DNA of 14,031 bases from NCBI GenBank assembly GCA_038323315.1, contig JBBQGU010000064.1, positions 1 through 14,031 of the forward strand, read 5' to 3'. Below the pieces are notes generated by a model. It made no database searches. It saw only the letters and a program-made list of their open reading frames with translations, and was not told where the DNA came from. The position numbers were made by a program, and so were the translations under genes. Shown here one piece after another: positions 6,264 to 13,577 of the stretch; positions within the stretch are counted from its first letter, which is position 1, and every line of letters begins with the position of its first letter. The stretch comes from Stagnihabitans sp038323315 (lineage in GTDB: Bacteria > Pseudomonadota > Alphaproteobacteria > Rhodobacterales > Rhodobacteraceae).

Positions 6264-6449
6264 TTTGATCCATCTTGAAATTTGCTGGCGGCAGGATAGG
6301 GTGGTCAATGTGGGCCGGGGCGCTGCATTGCCCTGTTGCCATGCGGCCTGTGCCTTGTTATAGGCCCGCTGACGTCGAGGCTCCTTTGCCGGACCCTTGG
6401 GACGCGTGGAATTTTGGTCGGGCAAAGCCCGCAACGATAGAGGACTAAA
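6264..6449 (+). promoter_or_regulatory. acpP leader region, full-length copy
   Basis: The region between RTX copy B and acpP (6190-6449) holds no gene. It contains the predicted acpP promoter, a 22-base segment (6264-6285) identical to the upstream copy, a small hairpin CGGGC-aaa-GCCCG (6419-6431) ending 18 bases before the ATG, and the ribosome binding site AGAGGA (6439-6444). The hairpin stem is the same in both leader copies and only the three-base loop differs. An inverted repeat GGTTTCC/GGAAACC (6233-6239, 6250-6256) lies upstream, on the RTX copy B side; it is degraded in the other copy. I see no convincing - strand promoter for the RTX gene. Confidence 0.55.
6275..6302 (+). promoter_or_regulatory. 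Predicted acpP promoter
   Basis: TTGAAA (6275-6280), a 16-base spacer, and TAGGGT (6297-6302). The identical arrangement in the duplicated leader (3868-3895) is the main support. The predicted leader transcript would be roughly 140 bases long. Confidence 0.55.
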
Positions 6450-6683
6450 ATGAGCGACATCGCTGATCGTGTGAAGAAGATCGTCGTCGAGCATCTGGGT
6501 GTCGAAGGGGAGAAAGTGACCGAGAATGCCTCGTTCATCGACGACCTGGGCGCAGACAGCCTTGATACGGTGGAATTGGTCATGGCCTTCGAGGAAGAAT
6601 TCGGGATCGAGATCCCCGACGACGCCGCCGAAACCATCCAGACCTTCGGCGACGCGGTGTCCTTCATCACCAAAGCCTCCTGA
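6450..6683 (+). CDS. acpP: Acyl carrier protein AcpP
   Basis: A 77-residue acidic protein, the usual ACP length. It carries growing acyl chains on a phosphopantetheine arm during fatty acid synthesis. The attachment site is Ser37 in GADSLDTVELVMAFEEEFGIEI, the classic DSL motif on helix II; only the part DSLDTVELV is needed for recognition. The ribosome binding site AGAGGA (6439-6444) lies five bases from the ATG. The gene is followed by a strong intrinsic terminator, so acpP is transcribed on its own from the promoter at 6275-6302. fabG is upstream but separated by four accessory genes, and fabF is 5.6 kb downstream beyond an efflux operon on the other strand. Confidence 0.97.
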   Translation: MSDIADRVKKIVVEHLGVEGEKVTENASFIDDLGADSLDTVELVMAFEEEFGIEIPDDAAETIQTFGDAVSFITKAS

Positions 6684-6710
6684 TATCTGCCACGCCTTCG
6701 GGCTTGGAGG

Positions 6711-6740
6711 AAAGGCACCCTTCGGGGTGCCTTTTTGTTT
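6711..6740 (+). terminator. Intrinsic terminator of acpP
   Basis: Stem AAAGGCACCC / GGGTGCCTTT, ten base pairs, closed by a TTCG tetraloop and followed by a T-rich tail (TTGTTT). It begins 27 bases after the acpP stop. Confidence 0.93.
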
Positions 6741-6804
6741 GCGCGGGGTGTGGGATGGCAGCGTTGACGTCGTGCCATGGTCTGCTTTGGCAACGCCGGT
6801 CAGC

Positions 6805-6834
6805 AAAAAGCCGCCACCCGTGCAGGGTGGCGGC
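6805..6834 (-). terminator. Intrinsic terminator of the RND efflux operon
   Basis: Read on the - strand: GCCGCCACCC, a five-base loop (TGCAC), GGGTGGCGGC, then TTTTT. A ten-base-pair perfect GC-rich stem with a U run, 26 bases past the pump gene's stop. The opposite direction has only a weak ATTTGT tail. Confidence 0.9.
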
Positions 6835-6860
6835 ATTTGTATCAAACAGTCTGGCGATGG

Positions 6861-9800
6861 TTACTCGGCGGCCAGGCCCGGACGGATCAGGCGGTCATTG
6901 GCCTGCTGATCCTCGGATATCACCGCCATGCGCTCGCGCAGATCGGCCTGTTCGGCGGCCAGCAAGGCGATACGCTCGGCAAGGATGGCGTTTTCGGGGG
7001 CGTCGGGCTCGACGTCCTTCTTGCCGACAACGCCGCCCAGAACCTTGCCCAGCAGCCAGCTGAGGTCATCCATGATCAGGTAGAAGGCGGGCACCACGAC
7101 CAGCGACAGGATCGTTGACACGATGATGCCGCCGATCACGGCTGTGGCCATCGGTGCGCGGAAGCTGCCGCCCTCACCCACGCCCAAAGCCGAGGGCAGC
7201 ATCCCTGCCGACATGGCGATCGAGGTCATCACGATGGGCTGGGCGCGCTTGTGACCGGCCTCGACCACCGCTTGCAGGCGCTCCATGCCGCGTGCCCGCA
7301 TCTCGATGGCAAAGTCGATCAACAGGATCGCGTTCTTGGACACGATGCCCATCAGCATCAGGATGCCGATCAGCACCGGCATCGACAGGGCCGAGCCTGT
7401 GATGATCAGCGCCGCAGCCACCCCGCCGATGGCGAGCGGCAGCGAGAACAGGATGGTGAACGGCTGGATCGCCGAGCGGAACAGCAAGATCAGCACCGAC
7501 AGCATCAACATCAGACCCAAAATCATGGATTGAAGGAAGCTGGCCGTCAACTCGGTCTGCACCTCGGCGTCGCCGGATTCCTTCAGATGCGCGGTGCCGG
7601 GCAGTTTCAGACCTGCGGTGATCTCCTTGAACCGCTCGGTCGCGGTGCCGAGGGCGACACCGACGGGCAGGTTGGCCCCGATCACGGCCAGCCGCTCGCG
7701 GTTCAGACGTTTGACCGAGGAGGGGCCATTGCCTAAGCGCACATCGGCCACCGCAGACAGTGGCACGGTGGCACCGGTGGAGGTGGTCAGCTTCAGCGCC
7801 GCGATGCGGGTGATGTTGTCGCGCGTGGCGTCGTTCAACCGGACCCGGATCGGGATCAGGCGACTGTCCAGTGACACCTTGGCCAAGGCGCCATCGTAAT
7901 CGCCGATGGTGGCCACGCGGACGACCGAGGCGATCTGTTGGGCGGTGATGCCCAGACGTGCGGCCTCATCGGCGCGGGGGGTGATCTGCAGTTCGGGCCG
8001 GGGCAGGGCGCCGTCGGCCGTGACGTCAGACAGGGTCGGCTCGCCGCGCAGGGCGTCGATGATCATCTTGGCAGCGCCGTTCAGGTCAGCCTCGTTGTCC
8101 GCCAGCAGCGAAAAGCTGATTTCGCGCGACCCACGCTCGTCCAGTTTCAGGGCGCGGATGTCGGGGACGGTGGCGAGACGGCGGAATACCTCGGCCTCGA
8201 TCTGGTTTTGCGGGACGGGGCGGCCCTTGTTCTCGACCGTTGGCACCAGCCAGCCGATCAGGGGCAGCTTTTGGCCGACCTGCGACGCCTTGAGCAGCAG
8301 GCCGTGATCCAGCTTGTCCAGCAGAACCGTGACAGTCGCCCGCCGCACGTCCAGATCGCCGGTGGGCGAGGTGCCGCCGAGGATGACGATGTTTTCGACG
8401 TAGGGAATATCGCGGATCTTGGCATAGATGCCTTGGGTGGCGACATCGGTGTCGTCCAGCGTCGAGCCGGGCGGCAGTTCGACCGACACGGTGATGCGGC
8501 TGCTGTCATCGGGCGGGATGAACGAACCGGGGACGCCCAGCAAGGCGATGACAGAATAGATCACCGCGACGATGGCGACGACCAGGGTGATGTAATAGCG
8601 ACCGAAATGGAACCAACCGATCTTCCACGTGCCGGTCGAGGCGCTGACGAACCGCAAATAGCTGCGCATCATCCAGCCGTCCTTGTGGTCGTGTTCCGTG
8701 CCCGCATCCGATGCGCGCATGAAATAGGCGGCCATCATCGGCGTGACGAGGCGGGCAACCAGCAGCGAAAACATCACGGCCACGGCGACGGTGATGCCGA
8801 ATTGCCGGAAATACTGACCAGGAATTCCGGGCATGAAGCTGACCGGGACAAAGACGGCGATGATCGTGGCCGAAGTCGCGATGACGGCGAGGCCGATTTC
8901 ATCTGCGGCGTCGATGGCGGCGCGATAAGGAGTTTTGCCCATCCTGATATGTCGGGCGATATTCTCGATTTCCACGATGGCGTCGTCGACCAGAATACCG
9001 GTCGCCAGTGTCAGCGACAGAAAGCTGATCAGGTTCAGCGAGAAGCCCAGCATATCCATCACCCAAAAGGTCGGAATGGCGGACAAAGGCAGGGCGACGG
9101 CGGCAATCAGGGTGGCGCGCCAGTTGCGCAGAAAGATGAACACCACGATCACGGCCAGCAACGCCCCTTCCAGCAGGGTGTCGATGGCGGCCTCGTAGTT
9201 GCCGATGGTGAAGAAGACCGAGTCGTTGATCAGGTCGATCGACACCTCGGGGTGGTCCTTGCGGATCTCGTCGATGGCCGCGTTGACGGTGTTGGCCACC
9301 GACACCTCGGACGCGCCTTTGGAGCGGAAGACGCCGAAGGTCACATTCTGCTTGTCGCCGAGCCGCGAAAAGCTGCGCAGTTCTTCGAAGGTGTCATTGA
9401 CCACGCCCAGATCGGACAGCACGACATAGCGGCCCGACGACAGGGCGATGGGTGTCGCCGCCAGTTTGGCCACGGTGGCGGCGTCGCCCATGGTGCGGAT
9501 CGCCTGTTCGCCGCCGCCGAAATCGGCGCGGCCGGCACCCTGATTGGTGTTGGTCAATTGCAACTGCTGCGAGACGGCCTGCGCCGTGATGCCAAAACTG
9601 TCAAGCTTGACGGCGTCCAGTTCGATCCGGATCTCGCGGTCGGAGCCGCCGTAGCGGTCGATGCGGCCGACACCGGGACGCCCCTGCAAGGCGCGCTTGA
9701 TGACGTCATCGACGAACCAGGACATCTCTTCGAAGGTCATGGAGGGCGCGTTGATGGCATAGGTCAGGATCGCCCCGCCTTCGACGTCGATGCGGGTGAC

Positions 9801-10181
9801 GTTCGGTGCGTCCACATCGGCGGGCAGTTCGGAGCCGAGGCGGTCGATGACATCCTTGGTGTCCTGCACGGCCTTGTCGGTCGAGACGTCCATCCGAAAC
9901 TCGATCGCGGTGGTCGAATTGCCGTCCAGCACCGAGGAGGACACATTCTTGACGCCGTTGATCCCTGCAACAGCATCTTCGATGACCTTGGTGACCTGGG
10001 TTTCCATCTCGGCCGGGGCGGCGCCGGGTTGGCTGACGCTGACTGCGACGATGGGCACGTCGATGTTGGGAAAGCGGGTGATCGGCATGGCGTTGAACGC
10101 CTGCCAACCCAGCACCATCAGGATGACAAAGGCCAGGATCGGTGCGACGGGGTTGCGAATGGACCAACTGGAAAAGTTCAT
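6861..10181 (-). CDS. RND-family efflux pump inner-membrane protein (HAE1/AcrB-like)
   Basis: 1106 residues, somewhat longer than AcrB (1049). It is a proton-driven exporter in the inner membrane that works as a trimer with a periplasmic adaptor and an outer-membrane channel. It begins MNFSSWSIRNPVAPIL, an RND N-terminus with TM1. The proton-relay aspartates are in TM4 (GILVDDAIVEIENI, Asp399/Asp400), and Lys949 lies in SKNAILLIDFA of TM10, matching AcrB D407/D408 and K940. Two large periplasmic loops follow TM1 and TM7. The start is ATG 10181; the frame is open for 35 codons upstream, but this overlaps the adaptor gene's end and GGAG lies just before this ATG. The last 60 or so residues form a charged helical tail (ENAILAERIALLAAEQADL...). 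Gap to the adaptor gene: 13 bases. No outer-membrane factor gene is in the window. The substrate cannot be told. Confidence 0.93.
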   Translation of the reverse strand: MNFSSWSIRNPVAPILAFVILMVLGWQAFNAMPITRFPNIDVPIVAVSVSQPGAAPAEMETQVTKVIEDAVAGINGVKNVSSSVLDGNSTTAIEFRMDVSTDKAVQDTKDVIDRLGSELPADVDAPNVTRIDVEGGAILTYAINAPSMTFEEMSWFVDDVIKRALQGRPGVGRIDRYGGSDREIRIELDAVKLDSFGITAQAVSQQLQLTNTNQGAGRADFGGGEQAIRTMGDAATVAKLAATPIALSSGRYVVLSDLGVVNDTFEELRSFSRLGDKQNVTFGVFRSKGASEVSVANTVNAAIDEIRKDHPEVSIDLINDSVFFTIGNYEAAIDTLLEGALLAVIVVFIFLRNWRATLIAAVALPLSAIPTFWVMDMLGFSLNLISFLSLTLATGILVDDAIVEIENIARHIRMGKTPYRAAIDAADEIGLAVIATSATIIAVFVPVSFMPGIPGQYFRQFGITVAVAVMFSLLVARLVTPMMAAYFMRASDAGTEHDHKDGWMMRSYLRFVSASTGTWKIGWFHFGRYYITLVVAIVAVIYSVIALLGVPGSFIPPDDSSRITVSVELPPGSTLDDTDVATQGIYAKIRDIPYVENIVILGGTSPTGDLDVRRATVTVLLDKLDHGLLLKASQVGQKLPLIGWLVPTVENKGRPVPQNQIEAEVFRRLATVPDIRALKLDERGSREISFSLLADNEADLNGAAKMIIDALRGEPTLSDVTADGALPRPELQITPRADEAARLGITAQQIASVVRVATIGDYDGALAKVSLDSRLIPIRVRLNDATRDNITRIAALKLTTSTGATVPLSAVADVRLGNGPSSVKRLNRERLAVIGANLPVGVALGTATERFKEITAGLKLPGTAHLKESGDAEVQTELTASFLQSMILGLMLMLSVLILLFRSAIQPFTILFSLPLAIGGVAAALIITGSALSMPVLIGILMLMGIVSKNAILLIDFAIEMRARGMERLQAVVEAGHKRAQPIVMTSIAMSAGMLPSALGVGEGGSFRAPMATAVIGGIIVSTILSLVVVPAFYLIMDDLSWLLGKVLGGVVGKKDVEPDAPENAILAERIALLAAEQADLRERMAVISEDQQANDRLIRPGLAAE

Positions 10182-10194
10182 GTCGTGGCTCCGC

Positions 10195-11391
10195 CTAGTT
10201 GGTTTCAGAGGGGATGGGATTGATCTTGTCGCCGTCAGATACAAAGGCCCCGGCTTTGGCGACGATGGTGTCGCCGACAACGGCACCGGTCAGAACCTCG
10301 ACCCAGTCGCCCTGACGGATGCCGGTGGTCACCACAACCTCGGTCACGACACCGTCCTTGACGCGTTTGATGGTGGTGTCGGTGCCCGATTGCCCGATGG
10401 CGGAGACGGGCACGGCAATCGCGTCATGGGTTGCGACCAGAATGTCCGCTTCGGCGAACATGCCGTCGCGGACCATGGGGTTGGCGTCCAGCGTGATGCG
10501 GGCATTGCCGAGGCGGGTGGTGATGTCGATGGTCGGCGCGACGAGGCGGATTTTACCGGTCAACCGGGTGCCCGCCGCAAGCGTGAGCGTGGCGGGCAGG
10601 CCGGCCGAGATGCGGGCCAGATCAGCCTCGGCAATCCCGGCGGACAGTTCCAGCGCGCCATCCTTGATGATGGTGAACAATGGCAGGCCCGCGGCCGACG
10701 CGATGCCGCCCACCTCGGCGTTGCGGGCCGAGATCAGGCCGGACACCGGGGCGACAATTTCGGTGCGCCGCAGTTGCAGGTCGATGTTGGCCATCTGGGC
10801 CGACTGCACCTCCAACTGCGCCTGAGCGGATTTCACGCCTTGTACCGCGACTGCGAGGCCCGCTGCGGCAGACGAGGCGGCGGTTTGCGCAGAGTCATTG
10901 GCCGCCGCAGACAGCGACCCCTGCTTGAACAAGGCGGCAGACCGCTGGGCGGTCCTGTTGGCGTCGTCGGCGCTGGACTGGGCGCTGGCTATCTGCGCCT
11001 CGGCCTGCGCAATCGCGGCTTTGACCACGGCGTCATTGGCGATGACCTGGCTTTTCTGCAAGGTCAGGGTGGCGGTGGACAGAGTGGCCAGAACCTGACC
11101 CGCCGTCACCATGTCGCCGACATCAACGGCGAGGGATTCGATCGGCTGACCTTCGATCAGCGGCGGCACCAGAACCCTTTCGACCGGACCGATCAGGCCC
11201 GAGGCCAGCACGTGATCCTCGATCTTGCGCTGGGTGACCTGAACCACGGTGATGGCAGGCAGAACCGGTGCGGCAGCCTCGGTCGTGATCGCGGGTGCTG
11301 CTGCGGGCGCAGCGGTCTGGGCCGAAACTGGCAGCGCAACCGCGATCAAAAGGGCGGCCATTGTAAGATTGGCAGGCGAGGCAATGCGCAT
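10195..11391 (-). CDS. RND efflux periplasmic adaptor (membrane fusion protein, HlyD/AcrA-like)
   Basis: 398 residues. The signal peptide is residues 1-24 (hydrophobic MAALLIAVALPVSA, cleavage after Ala24); there is no lipobox cysteine, so it is not a lipoprotein. An Ala/Pro-rich stretch follows. The biotinyl-lipoyl half domains are at about 60-105 (VPPLIEGQPIESLAVDVGD) and 207-235 (EIVAPVSGLISARNAEVG), with an Ala/Gln-rich alpha-helical hairpin between them (about 106-200). A beta-barrel and membrane-proximal region follow. It links the pump to an outer-membrane channel. It lies three bases after the TetR gene and 13 bases before the pump gene, so the three genes form one operon. Confidence 0.92.
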   Translation of the reverse strand: MRIASPANLTMAALLIAVALPVSAQTAAPAAAPAITTEAAAPVLPAITVVQVTQRKIEDHVLASGLIGPVERVLVPPLIEGQPIESLAVDVGDMVTAGQVLATLSTATLTLQKSQVIANDAVVKAAIAQAEAQIASAQSSADDANRTAQRSAALFKQGSLSAAANDSAQTAASSAAAGLAVAVQGVKSAQAQLEVQSAQMANIDLQLRRTEIVAPVSGLISARNAEVGGIASAAGLPLFTIIKDGALELSAGIAEADLARISAGLPATLTLAAGTRLTGKIRLVAPTIDITTRLGNARITLDANPMVRDGMFAEADILVATHDAIAVPVSAIGQSGTDTTIKRVKDGVVTEVVVTTGIRQGDWVEVLTGAVVGDTIVAKAGAFVSDGDKINPIPSETN

Positions 11392-11394
11392 GGT

Positions 11395-12009
11395 TCAGGC
11401 TTTCAGGGAGGAATGGGCGACGTCATCCAACGTCTGATCAATGGTACGGATGATCAGGGCTTTCAGTTCACTCTGATCGGGGGTCTGGTTTGATTTCAGG
11501 CACGATGCGGCCTTGAACAGCAACATCATGAAGCCCGCCTGCGCAGAAAACCGCGCCTGCGCCTGTTGTTCCGTCAGACCTGTTTCGACGGCAAAGACGC
11601 CGAACAGGCAGGAAGCCACCGCCCCCTCCATCTGCTGCACTGCGGCACCGATATCGGGGTTGCGGTGGGCGGCAGCCTCGATCTCGGTCCACAGGTTGGT
11701 GTCATGGCCCATACAGTCGGTGTCCAGCCGCATCCGCATCATCTGACGCAGGGCCGCCATTGGGTGGGGCGATTGCTGGATGACGGCGAAGTCGCTGCGC
11801 AGTTCGGCGTGGTCGGCGTCGATAAGTGCTTGAATGATCGCGGCTTTTGAGGGGAAATAACGGTAGAAATTGCCGACACTCATCCCCGCTGCGCGGGCAA
11901 GGTCCTGCATCGAGGCACCGTCAAAGCCCTTTTCGACAAAGGCCTGCCGCACCCGCGCCAGAATTTCGGCGCTGCGTTGGTCGGCAGAGGGCGGGACGGC
12001 GAGTTGCAT
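11395..12009 (-). CDS. TetR/AcrR-family transcriptional regulator
   Basis: 204 residues. The N-terminal TetR helix-turn-helix spans about 18-62: EILARVRQAFVEKGF, then ASMQDLARAAGMSVGNFYRYF, ending SKAAIIQALI. The C-terminal half is the ligand-binding and dimer domain, which is not conserved enough to name a ligand. It is the first gene of the efflux operon, three bases before the adaptor gene. The start ATG 12009 is chosen because the family N-terminus begins shortly after it and the open frame further upstream runs through the promoter. The ribosome binding site is weak. Repression of its own operon through the palindrome at 12040-12055 is the likely mode, with release on binding an effector. 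Confidence 0.92.
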   Translation of the reverse strand: MQLAVPPSADQRSAEILARVRQAFVEKGFDGASMQDLARAAGMSVGNFYRYFPSKAAIIQALIDADHAELRSDFAVIQQSPHPMAALRQMMRMRLDTDCMGHDTNLWTEIEAAAHRNPDIGAAVQQMEGAVASCLFGVFAVETGLTEQQAQARFSAQAGFMMLLFKAASCLKSNQTPDQSELKALIIRTIDQTLDDVAHSSLKA

Positions 12010-12039
12010 CAGGGCGGGTTCCGGGGTGTGATGGGGCGG

Positions 12040-12055
12040 GAATGAACGTTCATTC
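12040..12055. promoter_or_regulatory. Perfect 16-bp palindrome, likely TetR operator
   Basis: GAATGAACGTTCATTC, fully self-complementary, centred between 12047 and 12048. It sits between the -10-like element and the TetR start codon, where a bound repressor would block transcription start. Size and symmetry fit a TetR-family dimer site. Confidence 0.75.
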
Positions 12056-12058
12056 TCA

Positions 12059-12084
12059 AGTATAATAAAACGTGGATGAGTCAA
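12059..12084 (-). promoter_or_regulatory. Candidate promoter of the TetR–efflux operon
   Basis: On the - strand, TTGACT (12084-12079) and TATACT (12064-12059). The spacer is only 14 bases, shorter than optimal, so one of the two hexamers may be wrong. The AT-rich -10 region directly abuts the palindromic operator. Confidence 0.4.
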
Positions 12085-12220
12085 GGGCCAATGTGAAAAG
12101 ACATGTAAAGTTTGTTCACATCGCCCATCGGCCTCGCGTTTTTGCTGCGGTGCGGCGCGGATGATGCAAATTCTGTTCGTATGAGAAACCGGTATGTACG
12201 GGTTGCCCCCGGGGTCGCGA

Positions 12221-12250
12221 TTGTTGCAGTGCGCGGCGCGGCGGTATATC
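12221..12250 (+). promoter_or_regulatory. Candidate fabF promoter
   Basis: TTGTTG (12221-12226), 18 bases, TATATC (12245-12250), 37 bases before the fabF start. TTGCAG at 12224 with a 15-base spacer is an alternative -35. The -10 hexamer is the more convincing part. The rest of the 12010-12287 intergenic region shows no gene. Confidence 0.35.
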
Positions 12251-12287
12251 ACCGCGTTGATGTTGGATGGGCGTCGGGAGCCACGGA

Positions 12288-13577
12288 ATGATGCGTCGAG
12301 TTGTTGTTACGGGTCTTGGAATGGTCACGCCGCTGGCTTGTGGTGTGGATGAGACCTGGACGCGCCTGCTGGCGGGCCAGTCGGGGGCGGGGCCGATCAC
12401 GCGGTTTGACGCCTCGGGCGTGCTGACGCAATACGCCTGCGAGGTGAAACGGGGCGATGGCACGGGCGGCACGTTCAATCCCGATATGTGGATGGAGCCG
12501 AAGGACCAGCGCAAGGTTGACGACTTCATCATCTATGGCATGACGGCGGCGGTGCAGGCGGTGGCGGATGCGGGCTGGGTGCCTGCGAATGAGGAACAGC
12601 GCTGCCGGACCGGCGTGATGATCGGGTCAGGCATCGGCGGGTTGCAGTCGATTGCGGAAACCGCGCTGCTGATCAAGGAGAAGGGGGCGAGGCGGGTATC
12701 GCCGTTCTTTATCCCCGGCAGTCTGATCAACCTGATTTCGGGTCAGGTGTCGATCCGGTTCGGGTTCAAGGGGCCGAACCATGCGGTGGTCACGGCGTGT
12801 TCGACCGGGGCCCATGCCATCGGCGATGCGGCGCGGCTGATCCAGTGGGGCGACGCGGATGTGATGATTGCAGGTGGCGCGGAAAGCCCGATCTGCGAGA
12901 TCGGCATTGCCGGGTTCAACGCCTGCAAGGCCCTGTCCACCAGGCGCGCCGATGATCCGACCAAGGCCAGCCGCCCCTATGACGCTGACCGCGACGGCTT
13001 TGTCATGGGCGAGGGCGCAGGCGTCGTCGTGCTGGAGGAGTATGAGCATGCGGTCGCGCGGGGGGCCAAGATTTACGCCGAGGTGCTGGGTTATGGCCTG
13101 TCCGGCGATGCGCACCACATCACCGCGCCTTCCGAAGATGGCGAGGGTGGGTTCCGGTCGATGCAGATGGCGCTGAAGCGGGCGGGCCTGCAACCGTCGC
13201 AGATCGATTACATCAACGCGCATGGCACATCGACGATGGCAGATACGATTGAACTGGGCGCGGTCGAGCGGTTGTTGGGCGATGCGGCGGAGGGGGTGGT
13301 GATGTCATCCACCAAATCCTCGATCGGGCATCTGCTGGGCGCTGCGGGCGCGGTCGAGGCGATTTTCTGCGTGCTGGCGATCCGGGATCAGATCGCACCG
13401 CCGACGATCAATCTGGACAATCCGGCGGTGACGCCGCGACTGGATCTGGCGGCCAACCACCCGGTCAAGCGGCGGATCGATGTGGCGCTGTCGAACTCGT
13501 TCGGCTTTGGCGGCACCAATGCCAGTCTGGTTCTGGGACGGGTGGCAGGCGGAGTGTCGGGTGGGGTGGCGGGCTGA
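12288..13577 (+). CDS. fabF: 3-oxoacyl-[acyl-carrier-protein] synthase II (FabF)
   Basis: 429 residues, close to the family length. It catalyses the condensing step of fatty acid elongation with malonyl-ACP in the cytoplasm. The active-site triad is Cys171 (VVTACSTGAHAIG), His312 (NAHGTSTMADT) and His348 (STKSSIGHLLGAAGA, with Lys343). The C-terminal NSFGFGGTNASLV block is present, followed by a short glycine/valine tail. Two ATGs are adjacent (12288 and 12291). GGAG (12277-12280) is seven bases from the first, which I use; the second would give the usual MRRVVVTG start. Its TGA overlaps the ATG of the next gene by one base (TGATG). fabF normally follows acpP; here the efflux operon lies between. 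Confidence 0.96.
   Translation: MMRRVVVTGLGMVTPLACGVDETWTRLLAGQSGAGPITRFDASGVLTQYACEVKRGDGTGGTFNPDMWMEPKDQRKVDDFIIYGMTAAVQAVADAGWVPANEEQRCRTGVMIGSGIGGLQSIAETALLIKEKGARRVSPFFIPGSLINLISGQVSIRFGFKGPNHAVVTACSTGAHAIGDAARLIQWGDADVMIAGGAESPICEIGIAGFNACKALSTRRADDPTKASRPYDADRDGFVMGEGAGVVVLEEYEHAVARGAKIYAEVLGYGLSGDAHHITAPSEDGEGGFRSMQMALKRAGLQPSQIDYINAHGTSTMADTIELGAVERLLGDAAEGVVMSSTKSSIGHLLGAAGAVEAIFCVLAIRDQIAPPTINLDNPAVTPRLDLAANHPVKRRIDVALSNSFGFGGTNASLVLGRVAGGVSGGVAG

Larger units (their letters stand above)
1612..6449. repeat. Tandem duplication of a hydrolase / RTX-esterase / acpP-leader unit
   Basis: Unit 1 runs from about 1612 to about 3967 and unit 2 from 3987 to about 6460. Each unit contains, in the same order and orientation, a + strand alpha/beta-hydrolase-like gene, a - strand SGNH-RTX gene overlapping it tail to tail by eight bases, and a region carrying an acpP-type promoter and leader. 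The two hydrolase proteins and the two RTX proteins are clear paralogues along their whole length, and the leaders share 22 identical bases (3857-3878 and 6264-6285). The copies are well diverged at protein level, so the duplication is not recent. The simplest origin is unequal recombination joining the 5' end of acpP to the fabG/hydrolase junction. Confidence 0.85.

Noticed and set aside
6190..6342. Upstream extension of RTX copy B to an ATG at 6342
   Set aside because: The AGGAGG at 6195-6200 places the start at 6189, and the extension covers the acpP promoter region with low-complexity sequence.
7938..10223. 761-codon open frame on the + strand
   Set aside because: It is the mirror of the RND pump gene, dominated by Gly/Asp/His/Arg with no recognisable motif.
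12206..12213. CCCCGGGG palindrome before fabF
   Set aside because: A short GC palindrome of this kind is expected by chance in high-GC DNA and has no visible link to the promoter candidates.
12010..12252. Upstream extension of the TetR regulator
   Set aside because: It would run through the palindromic operator and promoter and adds no TetR-like sequence.
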